Source of the DNA: Ruminococcus sp.
GTDB taxonomy: Bacteria; Bacillota; Clostridia; Lachnospirales; Lachnospiraceae
NCBI GenBank assembly: GCA_013911065.1
Contig: JACERV010000020.1
Location: 1-64,000 of the forward strand
DNA length: 64,000 bases
Reading direction: 5' to 3'
Each line of letters starts with the position of its first letter. The first letter of the stretch is position 1. The notes beneath the pieces are model-generated. The model was given only the letters and a program-made list of their open reading frames with translations. It was not told where the DNA came from and made no database searches. The position numbers and the translations under genes are program-made. Below, one piece after another: positions 7,578 through 17,177 of the stretch.

Positions 7578-8027
7578 TTACGCCCCCTCCTGAAATAGAG
7601 AATCAGCAACTGCTAAATCCTCTATATTCTGTTTATGTCCCTCTATTTCATCAACGACTTTGTAAAAATTCACATCAGAGTACACCTTCCGCATCATAGA
7701 ATCGTTTTTCATTCTGTTAATCATCCGGTATGCGTCTGTTAGCATCTTTTCATAACATGGAGGAAGAACGCTTTCTGGTTTCTCTATCTGTTCCTTTCCA
7801 GAACCTGTTCCCAATTTCTTTTCCCTTCTGGATAATTCCTCCATCAAAAGCACAAGCAGCTTCTTTTCAAATTCTCCCGGATACTTTTTATATTGTAAGC
7901 CGACTTCCTCAATCAGTTGCTCCCAATAAGAATCACATTTTTTTACTTCCCAATACTTCCGGCATAAAATACCATATTCATTTAGAAAATCCATAAATGA
8001 ATCTACGTCTGTCGTTCTTTCCTTCAT
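7578..8027 (-). CDS. hypothetical ICE protein (149 aa), helical
   Basis: Not recognised. A charged, helix-rich soluble protein without membrane segments. A GTGSGKEQ segment is too short to be a nucleotide-binding loop with confidence. The start at 8027 (MKERTTDVDSF) has AAGGCGGTG upstream; a longer form beginning at 8072 lacks a site. It is the last gene after the TcpC-type conjugation gene in the left-reading operon and converges on the plus-strand HTH gene. Confidence 0.6.
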   Translation of the reverse strand: MKERTTDVDSFMDFLNEYGILCRKYWEVKKCDSYWEQLIEEVGLQYKKYPGEFEKKLLVLLMEELSRREKKLGTGSGKEQIEKPESVLPPCYEKMLTDAYRMINRMKNDSMMRKVYSDVNFYKVVDEIEGHKQNIEDLAVADSLFQEGA

Positions 8028-8158
8028 GTTCTTTTCACCGCCTTTTCGCCATTTAGAAAATATCCAGTTCATAGAGAGAAATTATCTGACAATTCCGCTC
8101 TGCAGAACCGGATACTTTTGTTATTGTGTGTACAATTATATTTTACTTGCTTATAAAG

Positions 8159-9088
8159 TTACTGGCCTGTAAAGCCTGTTCCGATTATCTTCCAGTTATC
8201 GCCCTTCTTTAGAATCAGTTCAAACTGATTGTATTGCGTCAACTTCGTCACCGTATCCAGATAAGAGACTGTTACTGCCGCTTTTACGGTATCGTCAGCT
8301 CCTTCATTTAAAGCAACCTGTTCCAGCTTATTATACTGGTATCTTTCCATATTTACGCTTGGCAGCGCGCTGTCTGCTACATAAAATTCCAGTTCATTGT
8401 CTGTAGCAACAGGATACATCTTAAAGAATGTATCTAAAAACACAACAATTTCATCCTGCTTATCCATCAGATTACTATCCGAAACTGGCTCTTTGGGCCG
8501 ATAATCCGATACCTCCGGTGAGCGGTACAGGGATGGATTTTGCACAATTACAAGGTTCCCTTTGGAATCCTCATGGACGCGGGTAAGGTAAGTTCCCGGT
8601 ATGTATTGTACTTCCTTTCCTTCTGTAATCTCCTGCCATACGGAATATACAACCTCATATTCACTTTTTCCGGCTTTTTTTACACTCCAAATGTCAACAC
8701 TGGTAACTCTGGAAAGGGTAGATAAGCCTGATGGCATAGAGGACATATTTAGTTTCTGCAAATCCTCTGTCATATAGTTTTTTAAAGACTCCTGCCACTT
8801 TTCCAACCCCTCCCGGCTATTCTCCCATCCATAATAATTCCATGCAAAACTACGGGTAAAGGTTTCTACCGCATTGGTATCCACCAGCTTTTCCTCAATC
8901 CGTTCTGTTTCATGGACAGTATGACTATCCACAGCCGTAAAATTCTTATACACAGCAAATGCAAGGCTGCCTAATAATAAAATCCACAAAAACAGTACGC
9001 ACTTCTTATGAGTATTGACTTTTACTGTCCGTATCCGCTTTTCTTTGGTTTTAACTGCTCCTTCTATCTTTTCTTTTTTCTTAAACAT
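8159..9088 (-). CDS. TcpC/Orf13-like conjugation protein
   Basis: A bitopic membrane protein of the conjugation channel, thought to occupy a VirB8-like position. The 309 residues comprise a basic cytoplasmic tail, one membrane segment (about 30-48, VLFLWILLLGSLAFAVY) and two NTF2-like extracellular domains, ending KKGDNWKIIGTGFTGQ as in Tn916 Orf13. The start has AAAGGAGGG. The order hydrolase-small protein-TcpC matches Tn916-family elements. Confidence 0.88.
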   Translation of the reverse strand: MFKKKEKIEGAVKTKEKRIRTVKVNTHKKCVLFLWILLLGSLAFAVYKNFTAVDSHTVHETERIEEKLVDTNAVETFTRSFAWNYYGWENSREGLEKWQESLKNYMTEDLQKLNMSSMPSGLSTLSRVTSVDIWSVKKAGKSEYEVVYSVWQEITEGKEVQYIPGTYLTRVHEDSKGNLVIVQNPSLYRSPEVSDYRPKEPVSDSNLMDKQDEIVVFLDTFFKMYPVATDNELEFYVADSALPSVNMERYQYNKLEQVALNEGADDTVKAAVTVSYLDTVTKLTQYNQFELILKKGDNWKIIGTGFTGQ

Positions 9089-9100
9089 GTAAGCCCTCCT

Positions 9101-9646
9101 TTATGCATGAAACTGATACAAGCCCCGGTTTTTATAGTAGTCCATGACAATTACGCTTCCTTTCGGCTGTATCCCGTTTCCTTGACTATCATCATAGACA
9201 AGCTGGAATTCTACGGAATATTTTTGTTCCGCTAACGTCACCTGCACCGTATCATAAAAAGCAAGCCCTGTTACCCCGGAATAGCCGTTCTCATCCAGCC
9301 AGGTACGGCATTTCTTTGTAACGGTTTCTACATCTGCTTCTAAAATCCTCTCCAGCTCTCCTGTATAACCAGAAATTCTAGTTCCCTCTATGACTGGGTT
9401 TTCCAATTTCTCCCCGGCTTCCGTCTGGCTGCCATCTTCTACAGTCTCTTGTTCCTGAACTCCTGAATCTTCTGTTTCTTTCGGGATATCTTCCTTTTGT
9501 TCCTGTTTCGTATCCTGTACCTGCTCCGTTTTTGATGGTGCCTGTTCATCAGATTCTTGGGGTTCATTTCGCATGGCACATGCCCGCCCCCCTAATATAA
9601 TAATCAAAATAATTAGAATGAACAGAACCGTTTTATCTAATTTCAT
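9101..9646 (-). CDS. membrane-anchored conjugation-associated protein (181 aa)
   Basis: Single N-terminal membrane segment (about 4-20, KTVLFILIILIIILGG), then a Glu/Gln/Thr-rich low-complexity linker (about 25-85) and a compact C-terminal domain of about 90 residues (ILEADVETVTKKCRTWLDE to the end). Function unknown; its position between the cell wall hydrolase and TcpC suggests an extracytoplasmic channel component. The start at 9646 is chosen for AAGGGGC; a longer frame would overlap the hydrolase gene. GRAC after the membrane segment is a poor lipobox. Confidence 0.7.
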   Translation of the reverse strand: MKLDKTVLFILIILIIILGGRACAMRNEPQESDEQAPSKTEQVQDTKQEQKEDIPKETEDSGVQEQETVEDGSQTEAGEKLENPVIEGTRISGYTGELERILEADVETVTKKCRTWLDENGYSGVTGLAFYDTVQVTLAEQKYSVEFQLVYDDSQGNGIQPKGSVIVMDYYKNRGLYQFHA

Positions 9647-9663
9647 TTCTTTTGCCCCTTTCC

Positions 9664-10788
9664 TTAGTTCGGTATGCCACCGGGATACACCCAGCCTATC
9701 CAGCCTGTATGTCCCTGACAAGTTGCACTTTGCCAAGAACACCAGCTATCTAATGTTTCCATGCTAAACGCCCCGATATTATTTGCCACCATGCCGTTTC
9801 CGATATATATACCTACGTGTCCATACAGCGACCCCATATACCCGCTTCCACTGCCGCATACAATCGCCCCCGGTGGTATGTTTTCTTTACTGGTAGAGCC
9901 TGTATAAGAGTAGGTATTCCACATATCTATTGCATTGCCATAAGGAATTACAGGAGCACCCGCCGCCTGATATACTCCTGTTACCCAGGCCGCACACATA
10001 TCCGGTGTACAAGGATAGGCTCCTTGATTATTTCCTGCAACCTCTGCGATTCTCTGCATTAGGGGTGTTACAGTTCCATCATAATTGATATTGCCGCCTG
10101 CTCCTTTGCCAGCCTTATACTGCACCCAGGTCATGTTATCGAACTGATACAGGTTATATGTAGTCATATGCTTTTGCAGTTTTGTTACATAGGTAACATC
10201 TGTAGCCCAGCCAGCTTCCCGGATTCCGCTAACAAAATTGTCGGCATCTGCCCTTGTGTACTTTCCATCATTCTTATTTGGATATTTCGCAATCGTTTTA
10301 CTGTAGTACGGTTCCTGAATCAACATGTTTGCCCGCTGACGGATGCAAGAACCATAATCAGGATAGATAGAAAATCCTGCTGTTACCGTATATCCGTCCC
10401 CTGTAGAGGTCTGCTCTCCCGTAGAAAAGTCCTTCGCCCCTGTTGCGTAAGCATCCCCGGAAAAATATTTAATTCCGAACAGATTTTTACATTGGTAAGC
10501 AAGCATAGATAAACCCTGGCCGCTGTCCCCATTTGGCCCATATATCCCGAAGCCAGACTCTGCAATCACCTGGGCTACCCCTGATGATACCGGAATCCCG
10601 TTTTCCTTTTGTGTCTCAAAAAATGCTTCCATCATATCAGCCGTGATGAAAGCCGGCAGACTATAGCCTGCTCCTTCACTTGTGACTTTCTTTTCATCTT
10701 CATCGGGTATCACTGTTATAAACAGGAACATAATAAGGAGCAAGGGAAACAGGACGGATGCAAACATTACAATAAGTCCTCTTTTCAA
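9664..10788 (-). CDS. bifunctional peptidoglycan hydrolase (glucosaminidase-like plus NlpC/P60 or CHAP), Orf14-like
   Basis: Opens the cell wall for the conjugation channel. 374 residues: an N-terminal membrane anchor (about 5-27), a FlgJ/lysozyme-type domain (about 45-205; VAQVIAESGFGIYG, NLFGIKYF) and a C-terminal cysteine peptidase-like domain (about 245-374) with Cys in PDMCAAWV and His in YGHVGIYIG. This is the architecture of Tn916 Orf14 and ICEBs1 CwlT. The start is TTG, overlapping the stop of the upstream gene as ATTGA, so translation is coupled. Confidence 0.9.
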   Translation of the reverse strand: MKRGLIVMFASVLFPLLLIMFLFITVIPDEDEKKVTSEGAGYSLPAFITADMMEAFFETQKENGIPVSSGVAQVIAESGFGIYGPNGDSGQGLSMLAYQCKNLFGIKYFSGDAYATGAKDFSTGEQTSTGDGYTVTAGFSIYPDYGSCIRQRANMLIQEPYYSKTIAKYPNKNDGKYTRADADNFVSGIREAGWATDVTYVTKLQKHMTTYNLYQFDNMTWVQYKAGKGAGGNINYDGTVTPLMQRIAEVAGNNQGAYPCTPDMCAAWVTGVYQAAGAPVIPYGNAIDMWNTYSYTGSTSKENIPPGAIVCGSGSGYMGSLYGHVGIYIGNGMVANNIGAFSMETLDSWCSWQSATCQGHTGWIGWVYPGGIPN

Positions 10789-12980
10789 TCCTTTTTCCCC
10801 CTGTCGTTCTGATTTGTTTTATGACGTTCCCTTATTTCACGGGCTGGGGATATATCATCACGGCTCTTAAAGATTCTCTGATTTGGCCGTTCCTCTCTTC
10901 CTGATGAACCAGAAGGAACAGCTCCATATACTTTTTCTTCCGGGTTCACATTCTGCCTGTCCCTGCTATTTCCAGTTGCAGACTCCCGCAAACCTCCTGC
11001 ACTATATCCACTCTCTTTTGTATCTGACCTTGATTTTAATAAAAACGGACTTTCATACTGCCTTGGTGTATCCTTTACATTCTCCCGGATGGATGAACCA
11101 GCTTTTTCCTGCTTATTTGATACGTCTGACACATTCCTGCGAGCCGGAGCTTTTTCTTTTACTCCTGTATTCTTTGGCTTCCAGTTATTATCAAAAGTAG
11201 CGCGTGAAGGGGATTCTTTAGGCTCCCCTTTTAAGGTATCCCGTTTTGTATCCATGACATTTTTTCTTGCTTCCCGTTTTCGTTCCCGTTCATCCTGTAA
11301 GTGCCGTGGATATTTGGTCACCCCATCCTTGAAGCCATCTACATTCTGCCGTAAATTTTCCTTGCCCTGATGCACTGCGTACTTTGCATTGGTTGGCATA
11401 TCCTTTGCAGAATCTACGATATCCCGCGCCTTGTCCTTTGCTTTGTTTGGCATATCTCTTAAAGCACCAAGCTTCCTTCCAGTAGCTTCTCCGGGATTTA
11501 CAGGAGCATCTGAAAGGTTGTCCCGCCCTTGCGTTCCACCTTTTGCTGGGTTTCCTGCTCCCGGTTCCTGCTTTGGTGCATCCGGCCTGCTACTTTCGTT
11601 TTTGCTTCCCCCGGTATATTTCCTGAATCTACTGAATCCCCGTCCCTGCCTTAACATATTCGTCATCATGAGACGTGTTAAGCCTTGCGCTCCTGATGCA
11701 CCAGAGGGCAATAAAATCATACCCAAAATATTAGGCAACGCAAAAAAGGTTCCCACAAACACTACAATCTGCACAAACATGATTAAGAAAAATGGATAGT
11801 CCCCTACCATGGTGTACACCAGGTAAGAAATGCTGAATGTTGTCACCACAATTAATGTGATACCCACACGTAGCATAATCGTATTAAACAGAGATAAAAC
11901 CGCCTTTTTTGCCATTCCACTAAAGGTAGGTATCATACTGACTAGAAAACTAATCGGCAGATAAATTGCAAACACGATAAATAAAATCTGTGACAGTATC
12001 ATGCTTCCAGAGAAAAGAAAGACAAAGATAGATATCACTAAATCCATCAGAAATAAAAATAACACGGTTCCCAATCTTTCCATAACCTTTGGAATACTTA
12101 AATTCATGTTTTTTTGTTCTGTTACCTCTGCCTTTACAGCGTCTTCCCTTGCTTTTCCGTCCTCTTCCTCCGGGGAAACGTCTTTCAAGCTATTTACCCT
12201 TGTTCCGTCTACTTCTCCCACAGAGCCAAACTGTAACAACTCCCATGGTGCATCTACCTGGATTCTCCACAAGGTATCACGGATTGTACCAGTAGCACCG
12301 TCCGCTGTCCCATCTGTCCCCGTATCTTCTCCCATCATCTTTAAGCCAAGGTTCATAGTTGTATCCGTCATATCCCTTGAAAATTCATTCAAGTTCGTAA
12401 TCATTTCCGGGGCATAGCCAATTAAAACAGCCGATACAACAAAAATAACTAAAAAGCTGGTCACGGCTGAAACAGCCTTTGTTGTTTCCCGCTTCATTGC
12501 TCCCACATACAGTACATATGCACCGACTATCACAATCAGCAAAAGGAGGCATCCCGAATAAAAGCCCTCTGTAGAAATCCCGGAAGGACTCACCCCTGCA
12601 AGAGTCTGGATGTTCTTTCCAACACGCCCCGCCATCTGTCCGATAAAATCCAGCTTAAAGGCTTCCTGTACGATATATCCGGCCCCCTGTGCCAATTGGC
12701 AGTTTAAGAGCCAAAGCACATTGGTCAGAGCATAAATCGCATACATGGCAGACTGACCGATTGTTTCGTCCCAGTTCCAGGGAAGCCATCCCCCGGATGA
12801 ATCTACATAAAAGTCCAACTGATAATTTGAGATATCATAACGGGAATAAAGGTGCGCATCATTTAGCGTATTATCAATAAAACCAGCAGCACGTACAGGA
12901 ATATCCAATCTTAGAAACAATACAGCCACACCCAAAAGGATAAGCCCCGTAAATATCACTACTGTCTTTTTCTTCTCCAT
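10785..12980 (-). CDS. TrbL/VirB6-like conjugation membrane protein (Orf15-like, CD3337/EF1877 family)
   Basis: A polytopic core of the conjugation channel. 731 residues: signal-like first helix (about 6-27), further hydrophobic segments around 85-105, 145-165, 175-195, 310-350, 375-435, then a long hydrophilic basic tail (about 470-731) rich in Lys, Arg, Asp and Pro. The start has GGAGGAG. It lies between VirB4 and the hydrolase as in Tn916. The tail is low complexity, likely cytoplasmic and variable among relatives. Confidence 0.88.
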   Translation of the reverse strand: MEKKKTVVIFTGLILLGVAVLFLRLDIPVRAAGFIDNTLNDAHLYSRYDISNYQLDFYVDSSGGWLPWNWDETIGQSAMYAIYALTNVLWLLNCQLAQGAGYIVQEAFKLDFIGQMAGRVGKNIQTLAGVSPSGISTEGFYSGCLLLLIVIVGAYVLYVGAMKRETTKAVSAVTSFLVIFVVSAVLIGYAPEMITNLNEFSRDMTDTTMNLGLKMMGEDTGTDGTADGATGTIRDTLWRIQVDAPWELLQFGSVGEVDGTRVNSLKDVSPEEEDGKAREDAVKAEVTEQKNMNLSIPKVMERLGTVLFLFLMDLVISIFVFLFSGSMILSQILFIVFAIYLPISFLVSMIPTFSGMAKKAVLSLFNTIMLRVGITLIVVTTFSISYLVYTMVGDYPFFLIMFVQIVVFVGTFFALPNILGMILLPSGASGAQGLTRLMMTNMLRQGRGFSRFRKYTGGSKNESSRPDAPKQEPGAGNPAKGGTQGRDNLSDAPVNPGEATGRKLGALRDMPNKAKDKARDIVDSAKDMPTNAKYAVHQGKENLRQNVDGFKDGVTKYPRHLQDERERKREARKNVMDTKRDTLKGEPKESPSRATFDNNWKPKNTGVKEKAPARRNVSDVSNKQEKAGSSIRENVKDTPRQYESPFLLKSRSDTKESGYSAGGLRESATGNSRDRQNVNPEEKVYGAVPSGSSGREERPNQRIFKSRDDISPAREIRERHKTNQNDRGKKD

Positions 12981-12982
12981 CC

Positions 12983-15508
12983 TTACTCCTCCTTTGTTCC
13001 TATGATTTCTCCCGGCTCTATTGCTTCTACTTCTATAGCTTCCTCCTGTTCTTCAACTTCCTCTTTCACTGGGGGTTTTGTATCATATGCCCGTAAGAAC
13101 CGTTCAAACACCGGATGAACCTTTAATACACCAACACGTCCATAACCATCTTCATACAAGCATTCCCCTTGTCCTAATCCTCTGATGATGTTCTGTAATC
13201 CTTCATCCTCCGGGTCAAGATTAAACAATTCCAGTATCTTTTTAATCTCATGGATATCTGTACTACGGAAGGCGAATTTCATACCAAGATTGTTTTTTAT
13301 CTTTTCATCAATTAAATCATCTGCATTCTGTGTCACAAAATAAATCCCTGAATTTCTGGAACGGCCCTCACGCACCAGCTTATTTGCCAGTGTTTTTCCC
13401 TGGGCCACATTTAAAAATGTCCAGGCTTCGTCTAAGTCCACAACCTTAAAAAGACTCCTGTCCTGTTTGATAAATTCAAGGGAATAGGAACTTAATATCA
13501 GCATCACCGCTACGGATAACATCTCTGTTGCGGTATACTCTTCCGGGTTTGCATGTTCATCCGGCAATACCAAATCCTGGACCTGAATGATGTTTAGCAT
13601 CTTATCCATGTTCAGCCGCGTTTCCTGTGTTCCGTCACCAAAAAATAATTGTCCAAGTCCATAGTCTACAAAACTTTCTATGTGGTTTGCCAAAGAAACA
13701 GCAACTTCCGTTCCTTCCTTTTTCAAATACTCAATTACTTTTAACATACCCGGCTTTTCCATAGCCGCTACTGCATGAATCACTTTCATTAAAACAGGCA
13801 TTCTTTCCCCGTCCCGGATACCCACACCCGTTAGATAGGTCAGGACATCCACAACCACGCTCACCTTGTTTTCCTTGTCCGACATGATTAAAAATGGGTC
13901 TATTACGCCTTTCATCCCCTTTTCCGAGGTTAGATTGAGGACATTCATTTCACTTGCTATTTCTGGCAAGTGTTTTGCCCAGCCGCCGCGCTCCGATTTC
14001 GGGTCTAAGATAATGACCTTGCCGCCAAAGAGAACAACATAATAAATAACAAGGTTATTAAAAAAGGACTTCCCCCACCCAAGAGCACCAAGAAAAGCCG
14101 CCGATAGTGCATTTGTGACGGCTCCCATAACTCCTTGTGCTGCGAGCCAGGGAATAATATATACGTTTTTGTCATTGTCTCTGTTGTAGCCGATATAGAT
14201 ACCGTAACGCTCCCCTAACATTTGTGTAGCACCAAAGCCAAGGCCACCTAACAAATCCGCTTTTACATACTGAATATAATCATCCTGAAAACGCTTTGCC
14301 GAGGGAATAAATTCACTATGTAACCCCAGCATATCCCTTGCCGGACGGACTAATTTTATCCCCTTTTCGTCATAGAAATCCTTTACTTCATCACAACGTT
14401 TTTCCAGTTCCTCCAAAGTAGAAGCACTGACACGTATTACAAAACTCAACTTATATAAGGCTTCCTTTGTCTGCTGTAAGTCTGATTCCAGCTCCTTTGC
14501 ATCCACCAGAGCGGTTACAACAGAATCCGAGGTTTCATTCTCTGAATTAGCAGCATGTTCATCCAAGTCCTTTAATTCTTTTCTTTTATTGCGTACAGTA
14601 GAGAGTGCTTTTCGATTCTCAATCACCTCAATATTCATGCTGGTATCTACAGGAAACCTGAAATCGCTTTGCTGCTGATAAAAGATGGCACTGTTAAAGG
14701 GGTCTAAATCATCTATAATTTCCTGTATCGCAAAACAAGCCGCATAACTTGTCACGCCCTCACGGTTGATTTCAAGATAATAAGGCTTTTCCGTCAGCTT
14801 CGCCCTGGTTAATTTCAAATATTCATACTCTTTCACCAATGTTTCTTTTTTGTACTTCTTTACAGGCAGATGGCAGGAATAATCTTCATAGGATATCCCC
14901 TCCATCCCATAAAGATGTTCAATGATGTATCCGAAATCATCTGACTTTAAGGGGCGCACTTTAAACTTACGCCCCAATTTTGCAGAAAGCATACGCTCTA
15001 CTGCTTTATACCGTCTGATTTCCCCGTTATCCATAGTGAGGAAATCTCCCATTGCTTCATGGTTTACTTCTCCCAACCAGTCCATGAACGCAATCTTAAA
15101 CTGCTCAAATGCTAGTCGGGGGGAAAAACCTTCCTGTGTCAAGGACAGCTTAAATCCAAGAAAAAAACGGTAATCCACCTGGTTTTCTTCTCCTAAAAGC
15201 TCTACCAGAGCTTCCGTCTGCTCGTCTATCTTTTGTCTTGCTACCTTTGCTAATTTCCCCTTGATTAACTTCTTTGTCTCCCCCTGAATCCTTCTGATAT
15301 TTGTTTCTGCTGCAATCTCCAGCGCATGGATTTTTCCATTTCGGCTTTGCACTACCATCTGCCGGAAATTTTCATGAATCGCCACCTTTTGCTGTACAGA
15401 CAAAAAGCCATAATTATAAGGAATCAGTTCGAAATATGCATAGCACTCCCCGTCCTTATTAAAAACAAGGTTGTCTTCTATATATTTAATTGGAAATTTC
15501 TGGCTCAT
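12983..15508 (-). CDS. VirB4-like conjugation ATPase (Orf16-like)
   Basis: Cytoplasmic motor ATPase that energises assembly and transfer. About 841 residues. The N-terminal TraC-type region runs to about residue 450; the Walker A-like GALGWGKS lies near 475-483 and the Walker B-like VVDLDEAW near 690. The C-terminus is acidic. The start at 15508 is chosen for AAGGAG with eight-base spacing; a GTG nine bases upstream is possible. It overlaps the end of the TcpE gene. Confidence 0.93.
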   Translation of the reverse strand: MSQKFPIKYIEDNLVFNKDGECYAYFELIPYNYGFLSVQQKVAIHENFRQMVVQSRNGKIHALEIAAETNIRRIQGETKKLIKGKLAKVARQKIDEQTEALVELLGEENQVDYRFFLGFKLSLTQEGFSPRLAFEQFKIAFMDWLGEVNHEAMGDFLTMDNGEIRRYKAVERMLSAKLGRKFKVRPLKSDDFGYIIEHLYGMEGISYEDYSCHLPVKKYKKETLVKEYEYLKLTRAKLTEKPYYLEINREGVTSYAACFAIQEIIDDLDPFNSAIFYQQQSDFRFPVDTSMNIEVIENRKALSTVRNKRKELKDLDEHAANSENETSDSVVTALVDAKELESDLQQTKEALYKLSFVIRVSASTLEELEKRCDEVKDFYDEKGIKLVRPARDMLGLHSEFIPSAKRFQDDYIQYVKADLLGGLGFGATQMLGERYGIYIGYNRDNDKNVYIIPWLAAQGVMGAVTNALSAAFLGALGWGKSFFNNLVIYYVVLFGGKVIILDPKSERGGWAKHLPEIASEMNVLNLTSEKGMKGVIDPFLIMSDKENKVSVVVDVLTYLTGVGIRDGERMPVLMKVIHAVAAMEKPGMLKVIEYLKKEGTEVAVSLANHIESFVDYGLGQLFFGDGTQETRLNMDKMLNIIQVQDLVLPDEHANPEEYTATEMLSVAVMLILSSYSLEFIKQDRSLFKVVDLDEAWTFLNVAQGKTLANKLVREGRSRNSGIYFVTQNADDLIDEKIKNNLGMKFAFRSTDIHEIKKILELFNLDPEDEGLQNIIRGLGQGECLYEDGYGRVGVLKVHPVFERFLRAYDTKPPVKEEVEEQEEAIEVEAIEPGEIIGTKEE

Positions 15509-15872
15509 ATCGTTCACTCCTTACTGCCGTAATCTGTTCTTCCAGTATCTGCTTTTCATAAACCACCTTTTTCCCCGCATAGGTTACTTTGGGGCGGCAT
15601 ACATATTGAATGCATGTGAGCAGATATCGATAGGGCTTCTTCCCATCAAAAGTCAGCTTCGACATAAATAATGTAACTGCAAGGGGAATTCCAACATTTC
15701 GGATTCCCCAATTTGGTATCAGCTCTTTTCCAAAGTTCATCACAAATAAAAACGTTACGACAAACCAGGCTATCTGATTAAAGGTAACTGGAAAGGGTAA
15801 CTTAAAATCATTAAACGCATACATGATTTTTTCCACCTTCCAGATATTGCTGTAGCTTTTTAATCTTTTCAC
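15486..15872 (-). CDS. TcpE/Orf17-like conjugation membrane protein
   Basis: A 128-residue membrane protein of the Tn916-type channel. Typical features are the N-terminal IWKVEKIMYAFNDFKLPFPV followed by two hydrophobic segments (about 33-48 and 58-75) and a basic C-terminal half. The start is GTG with GGGGGAG at eight bases. It overlaps the VirB4 start by about 23 bases, indicating coupled translation. Confidence 0.88.
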   Translation of the reverse strand: MKRLKSYSNIWKVEKIMYAFNDFKLPFPVTFNQIAWFVVTFLFVMNFGKELIPNWGIRNVGIPLAVTLFMSKLTFDGKKPYRYLLTCIQYVCRPKVTYAGKKVVYEKQILEEQITAVRSERYEPEISN

Positions 15873-15885
15873 ACCATATCTCCCC

Positions 15886-16107
15886 CTATACTCCGAATAC
15901 CGTATTGAACAACTCTAAGAGCAAGTCTTTGACACCACCCGGATTAAAGACAAAGCCGATTGCGATTATCAGTACCGCGAGCATACCGAACATCTTTGCG
16001 AATTTATGACTGACTGCAAAATAAATACCTACCGCCAAAATCGCTGCTAATGCTAAATACTGCAAGTTTGTTACAAGCCAGTTGTAAATATTTAAACCAA
16101 AGTTCAT
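15886..16107 (-). CDS. TcpD-like small membrane protein
   Basis: A 73-residue protein with two hydrophobic segments (about 13-31 and 37-54) and a short NPGG-containing tail, as in TcpD-type components of clostridial and Tn916-like conjugation systems. The start at 16107 (MNFGLNIYNWLV) has GTGAGG upstream. The open frame runs upstream to 16206 without support and would overlap the next gene. Confidence 0.75.
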   Translation of the reverse strand: MNFGLNIYNWLVTNLQYLALAAILAVGIYFAVSHKFAKMFGMLAVLIIAIGFVFNPGGVKDLLLELFNTVFGV

Positions 16108-16195
16108 ATGTTTTTCCTCACTTTTCATTTCTGCATTTTTACAAAAAATAAGAGAGCGGTTTTTATCCGTTCCCTTGTCTCTTTGCTCCACTATG

Positions 16196-16381
16196 TTACA
16201 ACTCATTTTTACAAGCTATGGTTTCTTTTGGTTCACCATTTTTACCACCTCCTTTAGAAAAAAGTCTACAATATGCTTCCTTTTGCTCTATTTTCTCTTG
16301 CTGTTCCTCTTCGGAAACCGGAATCAAAAATTTCATGGATAAATATTCCAGAACCGTACAAGAGATATACCCTTGTTTCAA
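16196..16381 (-). CDS. hypothetical ICE small protein (61 aa), TTG start
   Basis: Not recognised. A 61-residue, charged protein with Glu/Gln-rich middle (EEEQQEKIEQKEAY) and a GGGKNGEPK segment. The TTG start is supported by CTAGAAAGGAG nine bases upstream. Its place at the head of the tcpD-tcpE-virB4 set suggests a conserved accessory part of the conjugation operon. Confidence 0.6.
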   Translation of the reverse strand: MKQGYISCTVLEYLSMKFLIPVSEEEQQEKIEQKEAYCRLFSKGGGKNGEPKETIACKNEL

Positions 16382-16419
16382 GTTTTACCACTCCTTTCTA
16401 GTTTCTAAATGTCGGTTTA

Positions 16420-16581
16420 CTAAACCAACGGCAATTCTTTTATTTTATAAACGCCCAATCCACTATACTGTTTGCCTTCCATCACCTCTGCTATGTATCC
16501 TTTAGCGTCTTCCTCACTTTTGGCAATGGCACAAGGTTCTATTTGATTACCAATAACCCATTGCAAATAAACTAACCACAT
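16420..16581 (-). CDS. hypothetical ICE micro-protein (53 aa)
   Basis: Starts MWLVYLQWVIGN, continues with a Lys/Glu helix (CAIAKSEEDAKGYIAEVMEG) and ends YKIKELPLV. Start ATG at 16581 preceded by AAAGAGG at seven bases. It lies in the same direction as its neighbours and fills the gap upstream of the 61-codon gene. No family recognised. Confidence 0.6.
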   Translation of the reverse strand: MWLVYLQWVIGNQIEPCAIAKSEEDAKGYIAEVMEGKQYSGLGVYKIKELPLV

Positions 16582-16643
16582 ATCTACCTCTTTCCCCGGC
16601 TCAGCAGCCGGACGCTCTTATATTGCTTGTACATTTTTTGATT

Positions 16644-16664
16644 GAGTGGTACGCTCTACCACTC
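16644..16664. repeat. perfect hairpin in the ICE
   Basis: GAGTGGTA (16644-16651) and TACCACTC (16657-16664) around a 5-base loop, just past the 3' end of the 16673-17026 gene. There is no T run on either side, so a terminator role is doubtful. Confidence 0.45.
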
Positions 16665-16672
16665 GATTCATG

Positions 16673-17026
16673 TCAAATCAGTTCAAAATTGGTGACATTA
16701 ATATCCGCTACTGTTAAATTCATCCTTGGATTACCCAATCTATACCTAACCTCTTCAAGAACTGCTTCATATGCATTCCAGTATTCCGTTGAAGTTGCTA
16801 TTTCATGGGGAACTCTTGTACTTTGAATCGTAAAAATAATAGTGTTGTTAAGTTCTTCATCATCTTGACCAACAATATAACTTTCTTGTATCTCCCCTGA
16901 AATGCGAATACCGGTTTCTTCATAAACTTTATCTGCAGCTATATTCCAGATATTTCCGATTATAGCTATTGAGTAATATCGGGGATCAAGTCCAAAAAAT
17001 GAAACAGAGTAATTTTCAGTAATCAT
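16673..17026 (-). CDS. hypothetical ICE cargo protein (117 aa)
   Basis: Not recognised. A soluble acidic protein with no signal peptide (MITENYSVSFFGLDPRYY at the N-terminus). The start has GCAGGTG upstream. It is followed by a hairpin and preceded by the terminator at 17103-17140, so it is isolated from the conjugation transcripts. AT-rich compared with the transfer genes. It may be cargo such as an immunity or exclusion gene, but that is a guess. Confidence 0.65.
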   Translation of the reverse strand: MITENYSVSFFGLDPRYYSIAIIGNIWNIAADKVYEETGIRISGEIQESYIVGQDDEELNNTIIFTIQSTRVPHEIATSTEYWNAYEAVLEEVRYRLGNPRMNLTVADINVTNFELI

Positions 17027-17102
17027 AATTCACCTGCAATACGCTTTCATAACAGTATATGTCTCTCTGACAAAACGGTTAAATATCAGTTTTGCTGCAA
17101 TA

Positions 17103-17140
17103 AAAAAACCACTAACTTAATATTTCTATAGTTAGTAGTT
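17103..17140 (-). terminator. intrinsic terminator of the 17178-17675 gene
   Basis: ACCACTAAC (17109-17117) pairs with GTTAGTAGT (17131-17139). In the minus direction the stem is followed by seven T residues (complement of 17102-17108). Confidence 0.7.
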
Positions 17141-17177
17141 GCTTATTTGTTTTTTATATTAAATTGGAATTTGCCAT